Assembly: GCF_022846655.1 (NCBI RefSeq) | Contig: NZ_AP025667.1 | Span: forward strand, 1,401,001-1,465,000 | Source: Streptomyces seoulensis | Lineage (GTDB): Bacteria; Actinomycetota; Actinomycetes; Streptomycetales; Streptomycetaceae | DNA length: 64,000 bases | Direction of reading: 5' to 3' | Shown: piece by piece, positions 52,273 through 60,843 of the stretch | Layout of the letters: every line of letters starts with the position of its first letter | How positions within the stretch are numbered: position 1 is the first letter of the stretch | Position numbers and translations under genes: made by a program | Notes under the pieces: generated by a model | What the model saw: the letters and a program-made list of their open reading frames with translations, nothing else | Told to the model about the DNA's origin: nothing | Databases searched by the model: none

Positions 52273-53460
52273 TTATCCTGTGATTCCAGACGATGCGGCG
52301 ATCTGATGGAAGCATTCTTTGCAGACTGTCCTCCTGCTCGCCATGTGAAGCCGGCTTCTCCGTCTCCACACGATTCTCCTGACGCAGACGTCGCAGAGGT
52401 GCGTAGGAATGATCTGTTGTTGTACAGCCGTGACGATCGCGATTCCCGTCAACCCGGTAGCGACTCCGAGGTAGTACGAAAGTGCCTGAGCGAGCGAGGT
52501 CAGTGCGGGGAGATAAGTGATACCGATCAACAGCATCAGGACGCCGACGAAGTACGCGGAGATGACGAACGACTGCACCCAGAAGTCGAGTCCGCGGACG
52601 TGGATGTCGGCGGACCGGTAGAAGGATTTCCCCGGTTTGATGGTCTGTATCACGGGCGGCACCAGTGCCAGGGCGAGCGAGACGGCCGCGAGGTCGCCGT
52701 GTCCGGCCTTGAGGAGGGCTGCGGTATAGCCTGCGGAGAGCAGTCCCAGTGACGCGGCGAACGCGGGAAATGCCACTGCGCGGAAACTCGACGCCGCGTG
52801 GTCGCCGAACAGATACAGCACGCTCAGATCGGCGCTGGGGTGAAAACCCAATTTGCGGACCAGGTCCACGTCGGCCGACTGGGCCAGGGAGTGGTATTCG
52901 CTGTCGTCACGCCGGCAGCGCAGGGACAATTCTGGCGAGTGTTCGAACACGGTGATCACCCGCTCGGCCGACGGGATCCTCAATTCGACGCCGAACCGCC
53001 AGGTCTTGAAAGGCCCTTGCCCGCCGGCCAGGTTCATGACGCTGGAGGTGGTGAGGCTGAGGCGGACCGAGTCGAGACCGCGTAACCGTCGCCTGTCGAC
53101 GGAAATCACCAGGCGCCCCCAGCTCTCCTCCTGATGAACTTTCATCTCGCGGCCCCGACTGACGGCCGACACGTTCTCCGCGATGACAGGGCCGCGGGAC
53201 GTCTGCTCCAAGGAGGACACGGGAAGCGGCACGGAGATCTCCGCGATCACCACGCGTCGCCCGGTCGAGACTTGCAAAGGCCGGGATCGCAGGGGAATGT
53301 CGAGAGTCATGTCGACGCGCCCCGCATAGGTGAGCGGCCCCGGTGCGATACGCATGCGGACCCGGGCCGCATTATGGCGGCCATAATCGCGGAGGAGGTC
53401 ATGAACCCGGACGGCGTCGAACGCCTGCACGCTCATCGTGGATGCCGGTGACGACGCCAT
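52273..53460 (-). CDS. Four-helix membrane protein with C-terminal CxxC zinc ribbon
   Basis: A 395-aa protein without a recognised family. Residues 1-210 are soluble and strand-rich (RVDMTLDIPLRSRPLQVS, LRGLDSVRLSLTTSSV). Four hydrophobic helices follow at about 232-256, 262-282, 300-325 and 330-352. The C-terminus carries HLCDVC and CKEC about 24 residues apart, a likely zinc ribbon, separated by a basic RRRSRLH stretch. The start is ATG at 53460, with GGGGGA. Base composition is visibly lower in GC than the rest of the window. It is divergent from the NagB-fold gene and coupled with the IMPase-like gene. Confidence 0.6.
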   Translation of the reverse strand: MASSPASTMSVQAFDAVRVHDLLRDYGRHNAARVRMRIAPGPLTYAGRVDMTLDIPLRSRPLQVSTGRRVVIAEISVPLPVSSLEQTSRGPVIAENVSAVSRGREMKVHQEESWGRLVISVDRRRLRGLDSVRLSLTTSSVMNLAGGQGPFKTWRFGVELRIPSAERVITVFEHSPELSLRCRRDDSEYHSLAQSADVDLVRKLGFHPSADLSVLYLFGDHAASSFRAVAFPAFAASLGLLSAGYTAALLKAGHGDLAAVSLALALVPPVIQTIKPGKSFYRSADIHVRGLDFWVQSFVISAYFVGVLMLLIGITYLPALTSLAQALSYYLGVATGLTGIAIVTAVQQQIIPTHLCDVCVRRIVWRRRSRLHMASRRTVCKECFHQIAASSGITG

Positions 53461-53604
53461 ATTTCCCCCGGAACTATCTTCCGCACGGAACGGCGGCGAA
53501 CACCGCGCCCGCAAGCAGGAAGCACCATAAACCCGACACGACGCTTCCTGCAAGGGGTCGATTTTCGGCCACGCCGAACCCCTTCTGGTCGGTGCAAGAT
53601 CACT

Positions 53605-53619
53605 GTGGGAAACTCCCAC
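53605..53619. promoter_or_regulatory. Perfect inverted repeat in the divergent accessory promoter region
   Basis: GTGGGA-AAC-TCCCAC is a perfect 6-bp dyad in the 195-bp gap between the membrane-protein gene (-) and the NagB-fold gene (+). It could be a shared operator. It would be coding only if the NagB-like gene starts at GTG 53605. Confidence 0.45.
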
Positions 53620-53655
53620 TGCTCTTGGCGGCAGTGGCACAAGGGGTTGAGTTCA

Positions 53656-54471
53656 GTGAAGGTGCGTGTTTTTCCGCATGCCACCGATGTCGGCCGGTCG
53701 GCGGCATCCGTCATCGCCGACGGAATACGACAGGCGAGACGGTCCGGACGGGATTATCTGCTCGGCTGTCCGGCCGGTCGCAGCGCCCGCACAACGTATC
53801 GATCACTCGCACAGCTTCTGTCGGTCGAACAGATTCCCTTGGATCATCTGCACCTCGTCCTGATGGATTCCTACGTGCATACCGTGGGGAAGTCCCTCTG
53901 CCTCCCTCCGGGGGACGCGCACTGGAGCGCCGAGCGTTTCGCGGCCGAGGAGATCGTCGGACCGCTCAATGCGGCGGCCCCGGCGGGGAAGGGCGTGGCG
54001 GCGCACCATGTGTGGCTGCCCGATCCGTCCGAACCGGAAGAGTTCGACCAGCGCATCCGGTCGGCCGGAGGCGTGGACCTCTTCCTCCTGGCGTCAGGCA
54101 GCACGGACGGGCATGTGGGGTTCAACCCGCCGGGGACCGACCGAGGCAGCGTCACTCGCGTCGTGGAGTTGGCCGAGTCCACCCGGCGAGACAACCTGGC
54201 GACCTATCCCGGCTTCGCCACGTTCGACGACGTCCCGAGACACGGCGTGACGGTCGGCATCTCCACCATCGTGGAGAACTCACGCAGCGCGATCATGATC
54301 ACGCTCGGCCAGGAGAAGCAGACGGCGTTCCGTCGTATGTCCACGGCGGACGCCTTCGATCCGGTCTGGCCCGCCTCCATCGTCCGGGAGTGCCGACAGG
54401 CGTCCCTCCTGGCGGACCGGGCCGCCGCGCCGTCCTTCCAGGACCGCCGAGCGGAGACACAGAACCCTTGA
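53656..54471 (+). CDS. Divergent NagB/6-phosphogluconolactonase-fold protein
   Basis: A 271-aa protein of the NagB/RpiA/CoA-transferase-like fold. LLGCPAGRSARTTYRSL matches the phosphate loop, HLVLMDSYV the catalytic Asp segment (DEYV in NagB) and GSTDGHVGFNPPG the VDGHIAFNEP segment; TVGISTIVENS follows. The catalytic Asp and His are kept, but the Glu of NEP is Pro and the Glu of DEYV is Ser. It is unlikely to be an ordinary glucosamine-6-phosphate deaminase; a sugar-phosphate hydrolase or isomerase is more plausible. The start is GTG at 53656 (alternatives TTG 53647, GTG 53605). It is divergent from the membrane-protein operon. Confidence 0.65.
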   Translation: MKVRVFPHATDVGRSAASVIADGIRQARRSGRDYLLGCPAGRSARTTYRSLAQLLSVEQIPLDHLHLVLMDSYVHTVGKSLCLPPGDAHWSAERFAAEEIVGPLNAAAPAGKGVAAHHVWLPDPSEPEEFDQRIRSAGGVDLFLLASGSTDGHVGFNPPGTDRGSVTRVVELAESTRRDNLATYPGFATFDDVPRHGVTVGISTIVENSRSAIMITLGQEKQTAFRRMSTADAFDPVWPASIVRECRQASLLADRAAAPSFQDRRAETQNP

Positions 54472-54484
54472 GACCCACGAGGCG

Positions 54485-54901
54485 CTACCGAACAGGCTGC
54501 CCGATCCCGATCAGGTTCCCCTCGCTGTCGCGGAACCAGACGGCACGCTCGCCGGTGGCGCCCTTGCTCGGGTAGTTGCCCTCGACCAGGGCGATCCCGT
54601 GCTCGTCGGTACGGAATCCGGGAGCGTCCACGCTCTCGAACCGGACACCACGCGACCGCAGCTCGTCCACGACGGCTTCGAGGTCCTCGACCTCCCACCC
54701 CATCTGGGTGAAGCTGCCGGGGGAGGCGCCGGTGGACTGGAAGACGGCGAAGAACGAGTCCCCGCACCGGTAGAGCAGCCCGCCGGGCCGCTCGTCGAAG
54801 GGCTCCAGTCCCAGCTTCTCGGAGTAGAACCGCCGGGCACGCTCGAGGTCCTGAGCGGGCAGCCGGGTGGCGACGCTCCCGCGGCTCAACGATCCGCTCA
54901 C
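54485..54901 (-). CDS. VOC family (glyoxalase-like) protein
   Basis: A 138-aa vicinal-oxygen-chelate protein: one beta-alpha-beta-beta-beta pair unit repeated, with RLPAQDLERARRFYSEKLGLEP at the N-terminus and AVWFRDSEGNLIGI at the end. Members bind a metal and act as dioxygenases, glyoxalases or antibiotic-binding proteins. The start is GTG at 54901, overlapping the stop of the upstream VOC gene as GTGA, so the two are coupled. Confidence 0.85.
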   Translation of the reverse strand: MSGSLSRGSVATRLPAQDLERARRFYSEKLGLEPFDERPGGLLYRCGDSFFAVFQSTGASPGSFTQMGWEVEDLEAVVDELRSRGVRFESVDAPGFRTDEHGIALVEGNYPSKGATGERAVWFRDSEGNLIGIGQPVR

Positions 54902-55335
54902 GCGTCCCCCCTCCCCACCAGCTCGGCCAGCACCCGATGGAGCGGCTCGGTGGCCCGCCGCCGGTACTCCTGGACGGCCCACCCGTTCCCGTCAGGGTCG
55001 GTGAAGTACATGAAGGTCCCTCCGTCCTGCGGCGAATACCGCACCGGCTCGCTCACATCGAGCCCCCGCCCCCGCAGCTCGGCGTGAGCGGCATCGGCAT
55101 CGGCGACACACAACTGAAGCCCGTGATAGGACCCGGGAACAGGCGTCCCCGTGGGCATGTCCATCCCTTCCACCAGGGCTATGGAGCACCCGGACCCGGG
55201 CGGAGTGAGCTGGACGATCCGCACGCCCTCCATCACCTCCCCGTCGAAATCCAGATGGAAGCCGACCTTGTCCCGGTAGAACGCCTTGGCCCGCTCCACG
55301 TCGGAGACGGGAAGCACGATCACTTCGAGGCTCAT
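54898..55335 (-). CDS. VOC family (glyoxalase-like) protein
   Basis: A 145-aa VOC protein with LPVSDVERAKAFYRDKVGFHLDFD, a GCSIALVEG strand, YHGLQLCVADAD and the terminal FTDPDGNGWAVQEYR. It resembles SgaA/PA2196-like stress-associated forms. The start is ATG at 55335, or GTG at 55341, which has a GGAGGAG site nine bases upstream. It is cotranscribed with the second VOC gene. Substrates are unknown. Confidence 0.85.
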   Translation of the reverse strand: MSLEVIVLPVSDVERAKAFYRDKVGFHLDFDGEVMEGVRIVQLTPPGSGCSIALVEGMDMPTGTPVPGSYHGLQLCVADADAAHAELRGRGLDVSEPVRYSPQDGGTFMYFTDPDGNGWAVQEYRRRATEPLHRVLAELVGRGDA

Positions 55336-55390
55336 GTCCACGCGGCGACTCCTCCGTAGGCAGCCCGACACCCTCCAAGGAACCCGAAAC

Positions 55391-55570
55391 CACCACGCCC
55401 CGCCACCGCACCCCCGCGTCCGCCCCCGCGCCCCCGCGTCCCCGCGTCCCCGCACCCCCGCACCCCGAGTCCCCGCACCAGCCACCGCACCCCGAGTCCC
55501 CGCACCCCGCGTCCCCGCAGCCGCCACCGCACCCCCGCCCCCCCCGCACCCCCGCGCCCCCGCACCCGCG
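55391..55570. repeat. C-rich degenerate tandem repeat upstream of glnE
   Basis: About 180 bases made almost only of C, G and A, in units like CCCCGC-AC/GT. A 19-bp block CACCCCGAGTCCCCGCACC occurs twice, 27 bases apart (55461 and 55488). The strand asymmetry (nearly no T or G runs) is unlike other intergenic DNA in the window. Together with the rest of 55336-55857 it makes a 522-base gene-free region; no convincing gene is seen there, only a TTAGGCT-type -10 candidate near 55812-55818 before glnE. Confidence 0.7.
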
Positions 55571-55857
55571 AACGGCGAGGAGGGGACGTGTCGGGGGGTG
55601 TCCGCCCGCAGCGGCCGGCGAAACACCAAGCCGAACGCATCGAAGAAACAGAAGTCGCCGGACCGAGGACGGACACCCCCCGGCGCGGCCCCGACCCACG
55701 ACGACGCGAGGGCGACGCCACGACGGCGGGAAAGGTAGGCACGAGGCCGATGCCACAGGTGACGCGAGGTCGATGCCACACACGCTGGGGAGGGCACCGG
55801 ACGGCGGCACGGTTAGGCTCTGGCCAGGACCGTCTTGATCCCGAGGGGAGGCCACGG

Positions 55858-58851
55858 ATGACGCCGGGGCGCAGGAGCAGTACGTTCACCAGACTGCTTC
55901 GGCACGGCTTCACGGACCCCTCCGGAGCGGAACGCCTGCTGGACGGCCCGGAGCTGACCCCGGTGAAGGCGGACCCCGTACTGCTGGAAGCCCTGGGCGC
56001 GACAGCGGACCCGGACCTCGCCCTGCGCGGCCTCGTACGCCTCCTGGAGTCGCAGCCCGCGGCCAAGGACCACCGCGAGCTGCTGGACACCCTCATCGCG
56101 GCGAAGCCCCTACGCGACCGCCTCCTGGGCGTACTGGGCGCATCCGCGGCGCTCGCGGACCACCTGGCCCGCCACCCTCACGACTGGCAGGAACTGGTCA
56201 CCTACGAACCGAGGGACCTGCACCCGGGAGTCACGGAGTTCGAACGCGGCCTGGCGGAGGCGACGGACCCGGTGTCCCTGCGGGTCGCGTACCGCCGCTG
56301 CCTGCTCTCCATCGCCGCGAGGGACGTCTGCGGCACCACGGACGTCACCCAGACGGCGGCGGAGCTGGCGGACCTGGCGACGGCGACGCTGAGAGCGGCG
56401 CTGGCGATGGCGGAGGCGGACGCCCCGCAGGACGCGGCGGCCTGCAGCCTGACGGTGATCGCCATGGGCAAGTGCGGTGGCCACGAGCTGAACTACGTCT
56501 CCGACGTCGACGTCATCTTCGTGGCGGAACCGGCCCAGGGCACGGACGAGACGAAGGCACTGAAGGCGGCCACGAGGCTCGCGTCCCACATGATGCGCAT
56601 CTGCTCGGAGACCACGATCGAGGGCTCGATCTGGCCGGTGGACGCGAACCTCCGCCCGGAGGGCCGCAACGGCCCCCTGGTCCGCACGCTCAGCAGCCAC
56701 CTGGCCTACTACCAGCGCTGGGCGAAGACCTGGGAGTTCCAGGCCCTGCTGAAGGCCCGCCCGGTGGCGGGGGACGAGGAGCTGGGCCGGGCGTACATGG
56801 CCGCCCTGGCCCCCATGGTGTGGCAGGCGGCGGACCGGGAGAACTTCGTACCGGACGTGCAGAAGATGCGCCGCCGCGTGGTGGAGAACATCCCGCCGGC
56901 GGAGATCGACAGAGAGCTGAAGCTGGGACCGGGCGGCCTCAGGGACGTCGAGTTCGCGGTCCAGTTGCTGCAGCTCGTGCACGGCCGCACGGACCACACC
57001 CTGCGCAGCGGCACCACCCTCAAGGCGTTGCAGGCCCTGGCGGCGGGCGGCTACGTGGGCCGGGAGGACGCGGCCCGCCTGGACGAGGCGTACCGCTTCC
57101 TGCGCGAACTGGAGCACCGCATCCAACTGTTCCAGCTCCGCCGCACCCACCTGGTCCCGGAGGCGGAGGACGACCTTCGCCGCCTGGGCAGGTCCCTGGG
57201 CCTGCGCACGGACCCGGTGGCGGGCCTGCGCCGGGAGTGGAAACGCCACACGGGCGTGGTCCGCCGCCTGCACGAGAAGATCTTCTACCGCCCCCTCCTC
57301 GACGCGGTGGCCCAACTCGCCCCCGGCGAGACGAGGCTCAGCGCGGAGGCGGCGAGGGAACGCCTGGTGGCCCTGGGCTACGCCGACCCCGCGGCGGCCC
57401 TGCGCCACCTGGAGGCACTGGCCTCCGGCGTGACGAGGAAGGCGGCGATCCAGCGCACCCTGCTCCCGGTCCTGCTGGGCTGGTTCGCCGACTCCGCCGA
57501 CCCGGACGCCGGCCTGCTGAACTTCCGCAAGGTCTCGGACGCGCTCGGCAAGACCCCCTGGTACCTGCGCCTGCTGCGCGACGAGGGAGCGGCGGCGGAG
57601 AACCTGGCGAGGGTCCTCTCGGCGGGCCGCCTCGCCCCGGACCTCCTGCTGCGCGCCCCCGAGGCGGTCGCCCTGCTCGGGGACGGCGACGCGGGCGGCC
57701 TGGAGCCGCGCGGAAGGACCCAGCTCGAGCAGGAGATCACCGCGGCGGTGAACCGGGCCGAGAACGCCGAACAGGGCGTGACGGCGGCCCGGGGCGTGCG
57801 GCGCCGCGAACTCTTCCGCACGGCCGCCGCCGACATCGTCGGCTCGTACGGCACGGAGACGACCCCGGCCGAGCCGGACGAGGGCGTCCTCCTGGACCGG
57901 GTGGGCGGCGCGATCTCGGACCTGACGGCGGCGACGCTGGCCGGAACCCTCCGCGCGGTGGTGCGCGAGGGCTGGGGCGACACCCTCCCCACCAGGTTCG
58001 CCATCATCGGCATGGGCCGGTTCGGCGGCCACGAACTGGGCTACGGCTCGGACGCGGACGTGCTGTTCGTGCACGAGCCGAGGGAGGGCGTGGACGAACA
58101 AGAGGCGTCCCGCGCCGCCAACAAGGTGGTCGCGGAGATGCGCCGCCTGCTCCAGATCCCGAGCGCCGACCCGCCCCTGCTGATCGACGCGGACCTGCGC
58201 CCGGAGGGCAAGTCGGGCCCGCTGGTGCGCACCCTGAAGTCGTACGAGGCGTACTACCGCAGGTGGTCGCTGGGCTGGGAGTCGCAGGCGCTGCTGCGGG
58301 CGGAGCCGGTGGCGGGGGACGAGGACCTGGGCCGCCGTTTCGTGGAGCTGATCGACCCGCTGCGCTACCCGGCGAGGGGCCTGGAGGAGGACGCGGTACG
58401 GGAGATCCGCCGGCTGAAGGCGCGGATGGAGTCGGAGCGGCTGCCGCGCGGCGCGGACCCCAAGCTGCACACCAAGCTGGGTCCGGGCGGCCTGTCGGAC
58501 GTGGAGTGGACGGTCCAGTTGCTCCAGCTCCGGCACGCCTGGGAGGTGCCGGGCCTGCGCACCCCGAGGACGCGCGAGGCGCTGGCGGCGGCGCGGGAGG
58601 CGGGCCTGATCGGCGCGGAGGACGCGGCGGTGCTGGACGAGGCGTGGGTGCTGGCCAGCCGGGTGCGCAACGCGGTGATGCTGGTCCGGGGCAGGGCGGG
58701 GGACACCTTCCCGACGGAGCCCCGCGAACTGGCGGCGGTGGGCCGTTACCTGGGCTACGGCGAGGGCAGGGCGGGCGACATGCTGGACGCGTACCGCCGC
58801 ACGGCCCGCAGGGCACGGGCAGTGGTGGACGAACTGTTCTACGCGGGCTAA
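55858..58851 (+). CDS. glnE: Bifunctional glutamine-synthetase adenylyltransferase/deadenylase
   Basis: A 997-aa enzyme that adds AMP to, or removes it from, type I glutamine synthetase. Two nucleotidyltransferase domains are visible. The N-terminal removase has GGHELNYVSDVDVIFV near residue 210; the C-terminal transferase has GGHELGYGSDADVLFVH near 728. Both have intact Asp pairs, and the conserved RPEGRNGPLVRT and RPEGKSGPLVRT segments follow. The start is ATG at 55858, with a GAGGGGAGG site. Target is expected to be GlnA1, encoded elsewhere, since the nearby GlnA2-type lacks the adenylylation Tyr. The stop overlaps the convergent PAP2 stop as CTAA. Confidence 0.95.
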   Translation: MTPGRRSSTFTRLLRHGFTDPSGAERLLDGPELTPVKADPVLLEALGATADPDLALRGLVRLLESQPAAKDHRELLDTLIAAKPLRDRLLGVLGASAALADHLARHPHDWQELVTYEPRDLHPGVTEFERGLAEATDPVSLRVAYRRCLLSIAARDVCGTTDVTQTAAELADLATATLRAALAMAEADAPQDAAACSLTVIAMGKCGGHELNYVSDVDVIFVAEPAQGTDETKALKAATRLASHMMRICSETTIEGSIWPVDANLRPEGRNGPLVRTLSSHLAYYQRWAKTWEFQALLKARPVAGDEELGRAYMAALAPMVWQAADRENFVPDVQKMRRRVVENIPPAEIDRELKLGPGGLRDVEFAVQLLQLVHGRTDHTLRSGTTLKALQALAAGGYVGREDAARLDEAYRFLRELEHRIQLFQLRRTHLVPEAEDDLRRLGRSLGLRTDPVAGLRREWKRHTGVVRRLHEKIFYRPLLDAVAQLAPGETRLSAEAARERLVALGYADPAAALRHLEALASGVTRKAAIQRTLLPVLLGWFADSADPDAGLLNFRKVSDALGKTPWYLRLLRDEGAAAENLARVLSAGRLAPDLLLRAPEAVALLGDGDAGGLEPRGRTQLEQEITAAVNRAENAEQGVTAARGVRRRELFRTAAADIVGSYGTETTPAEPDEGVLLDRVGGAISDLTAATLAGTLRAVVREGWGDTLPTRFAIIGMGRFGGHELGYGSDADVLFVHEPREGVDEQEASRAANKVVAEMRRLLQIPSADPPLLIDADLRPEGKSGPLVRTLKSYEAYYRRWSLGWESQALLRAEPVAGDEDLGRRFVELIDPLRYPARGLEEDAVREIRRLKARMESERLPRGADPKLHTKLGPGGLSDVEWTVQLLQLRHAWEVPGLRTPRTREALAAAREAGLIGAEDAAVLDEAWVLASRVRNAVMLVRGRAGDTFPTEPRELAAVGRYLGYGEGRAGDMLDAYRRTARRARAVVDELFYAG

Positions 58852-59711
58852 CCCGCCCCGGACCCCAGAGCCACCCCAGCCCCGGCACCTGCCCCGGCCG
58901 CCTGCGGCCACCGTCCGTACCAGAGCCGGGCCACCCCCACCCCGAACCCGAGGCACACCACCCCGCCCACCGCGTCCAGCCAGAAGTGGTTGGCCGTGGA
59001 CACGATCACCACCAGCGTCAGCGCCGGGTAAGCGAGCCCCAGCACCCGCACCCACGGCACGGAGGCGAGCGCGAACACGGTCAGCCCGCACCACAGCGAC
59101 CACCCGATGTGCATGGACGGCATGGCCGCGTACTGGTTGGACATGTGCTTGAGGTCGCCGGAGGCCATGGACCCCCAGGTCTGGTGCACCATCACGGTGT
59201 CGATGAAGTGGCCGCCGCGCATCAGCCGGGGCGGGGCGAGCGGGAAGAGGTAGTACCCGGCGAGGGCCACGCCCGTGGTGGCGAACAGCACCAGCCTGAC
59301 GGGGGCGTAGCGGTCGGGATGCCATCGGTAGAGCCACACCAGCACGCCGATGGTGATCACGAAGTGCAGGGTGGCGTAGTAGTAGTTCATGCCGATGATC
59401 AGCCAACCCACCGAGTCGGCCGCGTGGTTGACGGACGCCTCGACGGCGATGCCGAGGTGGTGCTCCAGCCACCAGACCGCGTCGGCGTTGCGCAGCGCCT
59501 CGGGCTTCTGCTCCGGGACGGCGTTGCGGATGAGCGAGTACGTCCAGTAACTCGCGGCGATCAGCAGGATCTCGAACCACAGCGGGGGCCGGCGGGGGCT
59601 GCGCAGCCGGTCGCGCAGGCGCGGTGCGGTGCCGCGCTCGCCCGTGACGGTCCGCGGAACGGCCACCTCCGCGCGGCGGCCGTCCGTGCCTGTCACGGTC
59701 GAGTCACTCAT
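58848..59711 (-). CDS. PAP2 / inositol phosphorylceramide synthase-like membrane phosphatase
   Basis: A 287-aa membrane protein with six helices. The PAP2 motifs are seen as LFPLAPPRLM, PSMHIGWSLW (His) and STANHFWLDAVGG (His, Asp). These mark lipid phosphatases or phosphotransferases acting on phosphatidate- or inositol-lipid-like substrates at the outer face. The start is ATG at 59711. The last four bases overlap the end of glnE on the other strand. It is in the same direction as malR but separate from it. Confidence 0.88.
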   Translation of the reverse strand: MSDSTVTGTDGRRAEVAVPRTVTGERGTAPRLRDRLRSPRRPPLWFEILLIAASYWTYSLIRNAVPEQKPEALRNADAVWWLEHHLGIAVEASVNHAADSVGWLIIGMNYYYATLHFVITIGVLVWLYRWHPDRYAPVRLVLFATTGVALAGYYLFPLAPPRLMRGGHFIDTVMVHQTWGSMASGDLKHMSNQYAAMPSMHIGWSLWCGLTVFALASVPWVRVLGLAYPALTLVVIVSTANHFWLDAVGGVVCLGFGVGVARLWYGRWPQAAGAGAGAGVALGSGAG

Positions 59712-59808
59712 AGCTACCAAGTCTGCCAGACAAGGGATGCTCGACAGATCATCCCAAGGCCGGTGCCACCACGCATGTTCTGCGCGAAAACGCCTGGCAG
59801 GGCGGGGC

Positions 59809-60843
59809 TCAGCCGCGCGGGCGCTCACCCGGCGCGGAGGCGGTGGACCCCCGCACGACCAGCTCCGGCATGAAGACGAACTCGCTGTGCGGGGCGGGCG
59901 TCCCGCCGATCTCCTCCAGCAGCGTGCGCACCGCGGCCTGCCCCATCGCCGGGACGGGCTTGCGGACGGTGGTCAGCGGCGGGTCGGTGAAGGCGATCAG
60001 CGGGGAGTCGTCGAACCCGACCACCGACACGTCGCGCGGCACGTCGAGACCGAGCTGCCGGGCGGCCCGTATCGCGCCGAGCGCCATCATGTCGCTGGCG
60101 CACACGATGGCCGTGCACTTCCGCTCGATCAGCGCGGCGGCCGCCGCCTGGCCGCCCTCCAGGGTGTACAGCGAGTGCTGCACCAGCTCCTCGGCGACCA
60201 TGTCGGCGCCCAGCCCCAACTGGTCCTGCATAGCGCGGACGAAGCCCTCGATCTTGCGCTGCACCGGAACGAACCGTTTCGGCCCGAGCGCCAGCCCGAT
60301 CCGGGTGTGGCCCAGCGACACCAGATGCGTGACGGCAAGAGTGGTCGCCGCCCGGTCGTCGGGGGAGATGAACGGCGCCTGCACCTTCGGCGAGAATCCG
60401 TCCACCAGCACGAACGGCACGCCCTGCGCGCGCAGTCGCTCGTAGCGCTGCATGTCGGCGGTGGTGTCGGCGTGCAGCCCGGAGACGTAGATGATCCCGG
60501 CCACCCCCCGGTCCACCAGCATCTCGGTCAGCTCGTCCTCGGTGGAGCCGCCCGGGGTCTGGGTGGCCAGCACCGGGGTGTAGCCCTGCCCGGTCAGCGC
60601 CTGGCCGATGACCTGGGCCAGCGCCGGGAAGATCGGGTTCTCCAGCTCGGGGATGATCAGGCCGACCAGGCCCTCGCTGCGCTGGCGGAGCCGCACCGGA
60701 CGCTCGTAGCCGAGCACGTCCAGCGCGGCCAGGACGGACTGGCGGGTGGTGGCGGCGACGCCCGGCTTCCCGTTGAGGACCCGGCTGACGGTCGCTTCGC
60801 TCACCCCCGCCTGTGCGGCGATGTCCGCAAGCCGTGTGGTCAC
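59809..60843 (-). CDS. malR: LacI-family maltose regulator MalR (Reg1)
   Basis: A 344-aa regulator. The LacI helix-turn-helix opens with RLADIAAQAGVSEATVSRVLNGKPGV, and the hinge helix has QSVLAALDVLGYERP. The periplasmic-binding-like ligand domain follows, with GIIYVSGLHAD and VVGFDDSPLIAFTDPPLTTV. It closely resembles Streptomyces MalR/Reg1, which represses malE and amylase genes. The start is GTG at 60843, the family length, with TACAGT eight bases upstream. An in-frame ATG at 60936 with an AGGAG site would add 31 residues and cannot be excluded. It is divergent from malEFG. Confidence 0.95.
   Translation of the reverse strand: MTTRLADIAAQAGVSEATVSRVLNGKPGVAATTRQSVLAALDVLGYERPVRLRQRSEGLVGLIIPELENPIFPALAQVIGQALTGQGYTPVLATQTPGGSTEDELTEMLVDRGVAGIIYVSGLHADTTADMQRYERLRAQGVPFVLVDGFSPKVQAPFISPDDRAATTLAVTHLVSLGHTRIGLALGPKRFVPVQRKIEGFVRAMQDQLGLGADMVAEELVQHSLYTLEGGQAAAAALIERKCTAIVCASDMMALGAIRAARQLGLDVPRDVSVVGFDDSPLIAFTDPPLTTVRKPVPAMGQAAVRTLLEEIGGTPAPHSEFVFMPELVVRGSTASAPGERPRG

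Noticed and set aside
55391..55570. Possible CRISPR array
   Set aside because: Units are degenerate, a few bases long, and have no spacer-repeat regularity; no cas genes are present.
56110..59580. A 1150-codon open frame opposite glnE
   Set aside because: It mirrors glnE codon structure and runs through the PAP2 gene in another frame; no domain is seen.
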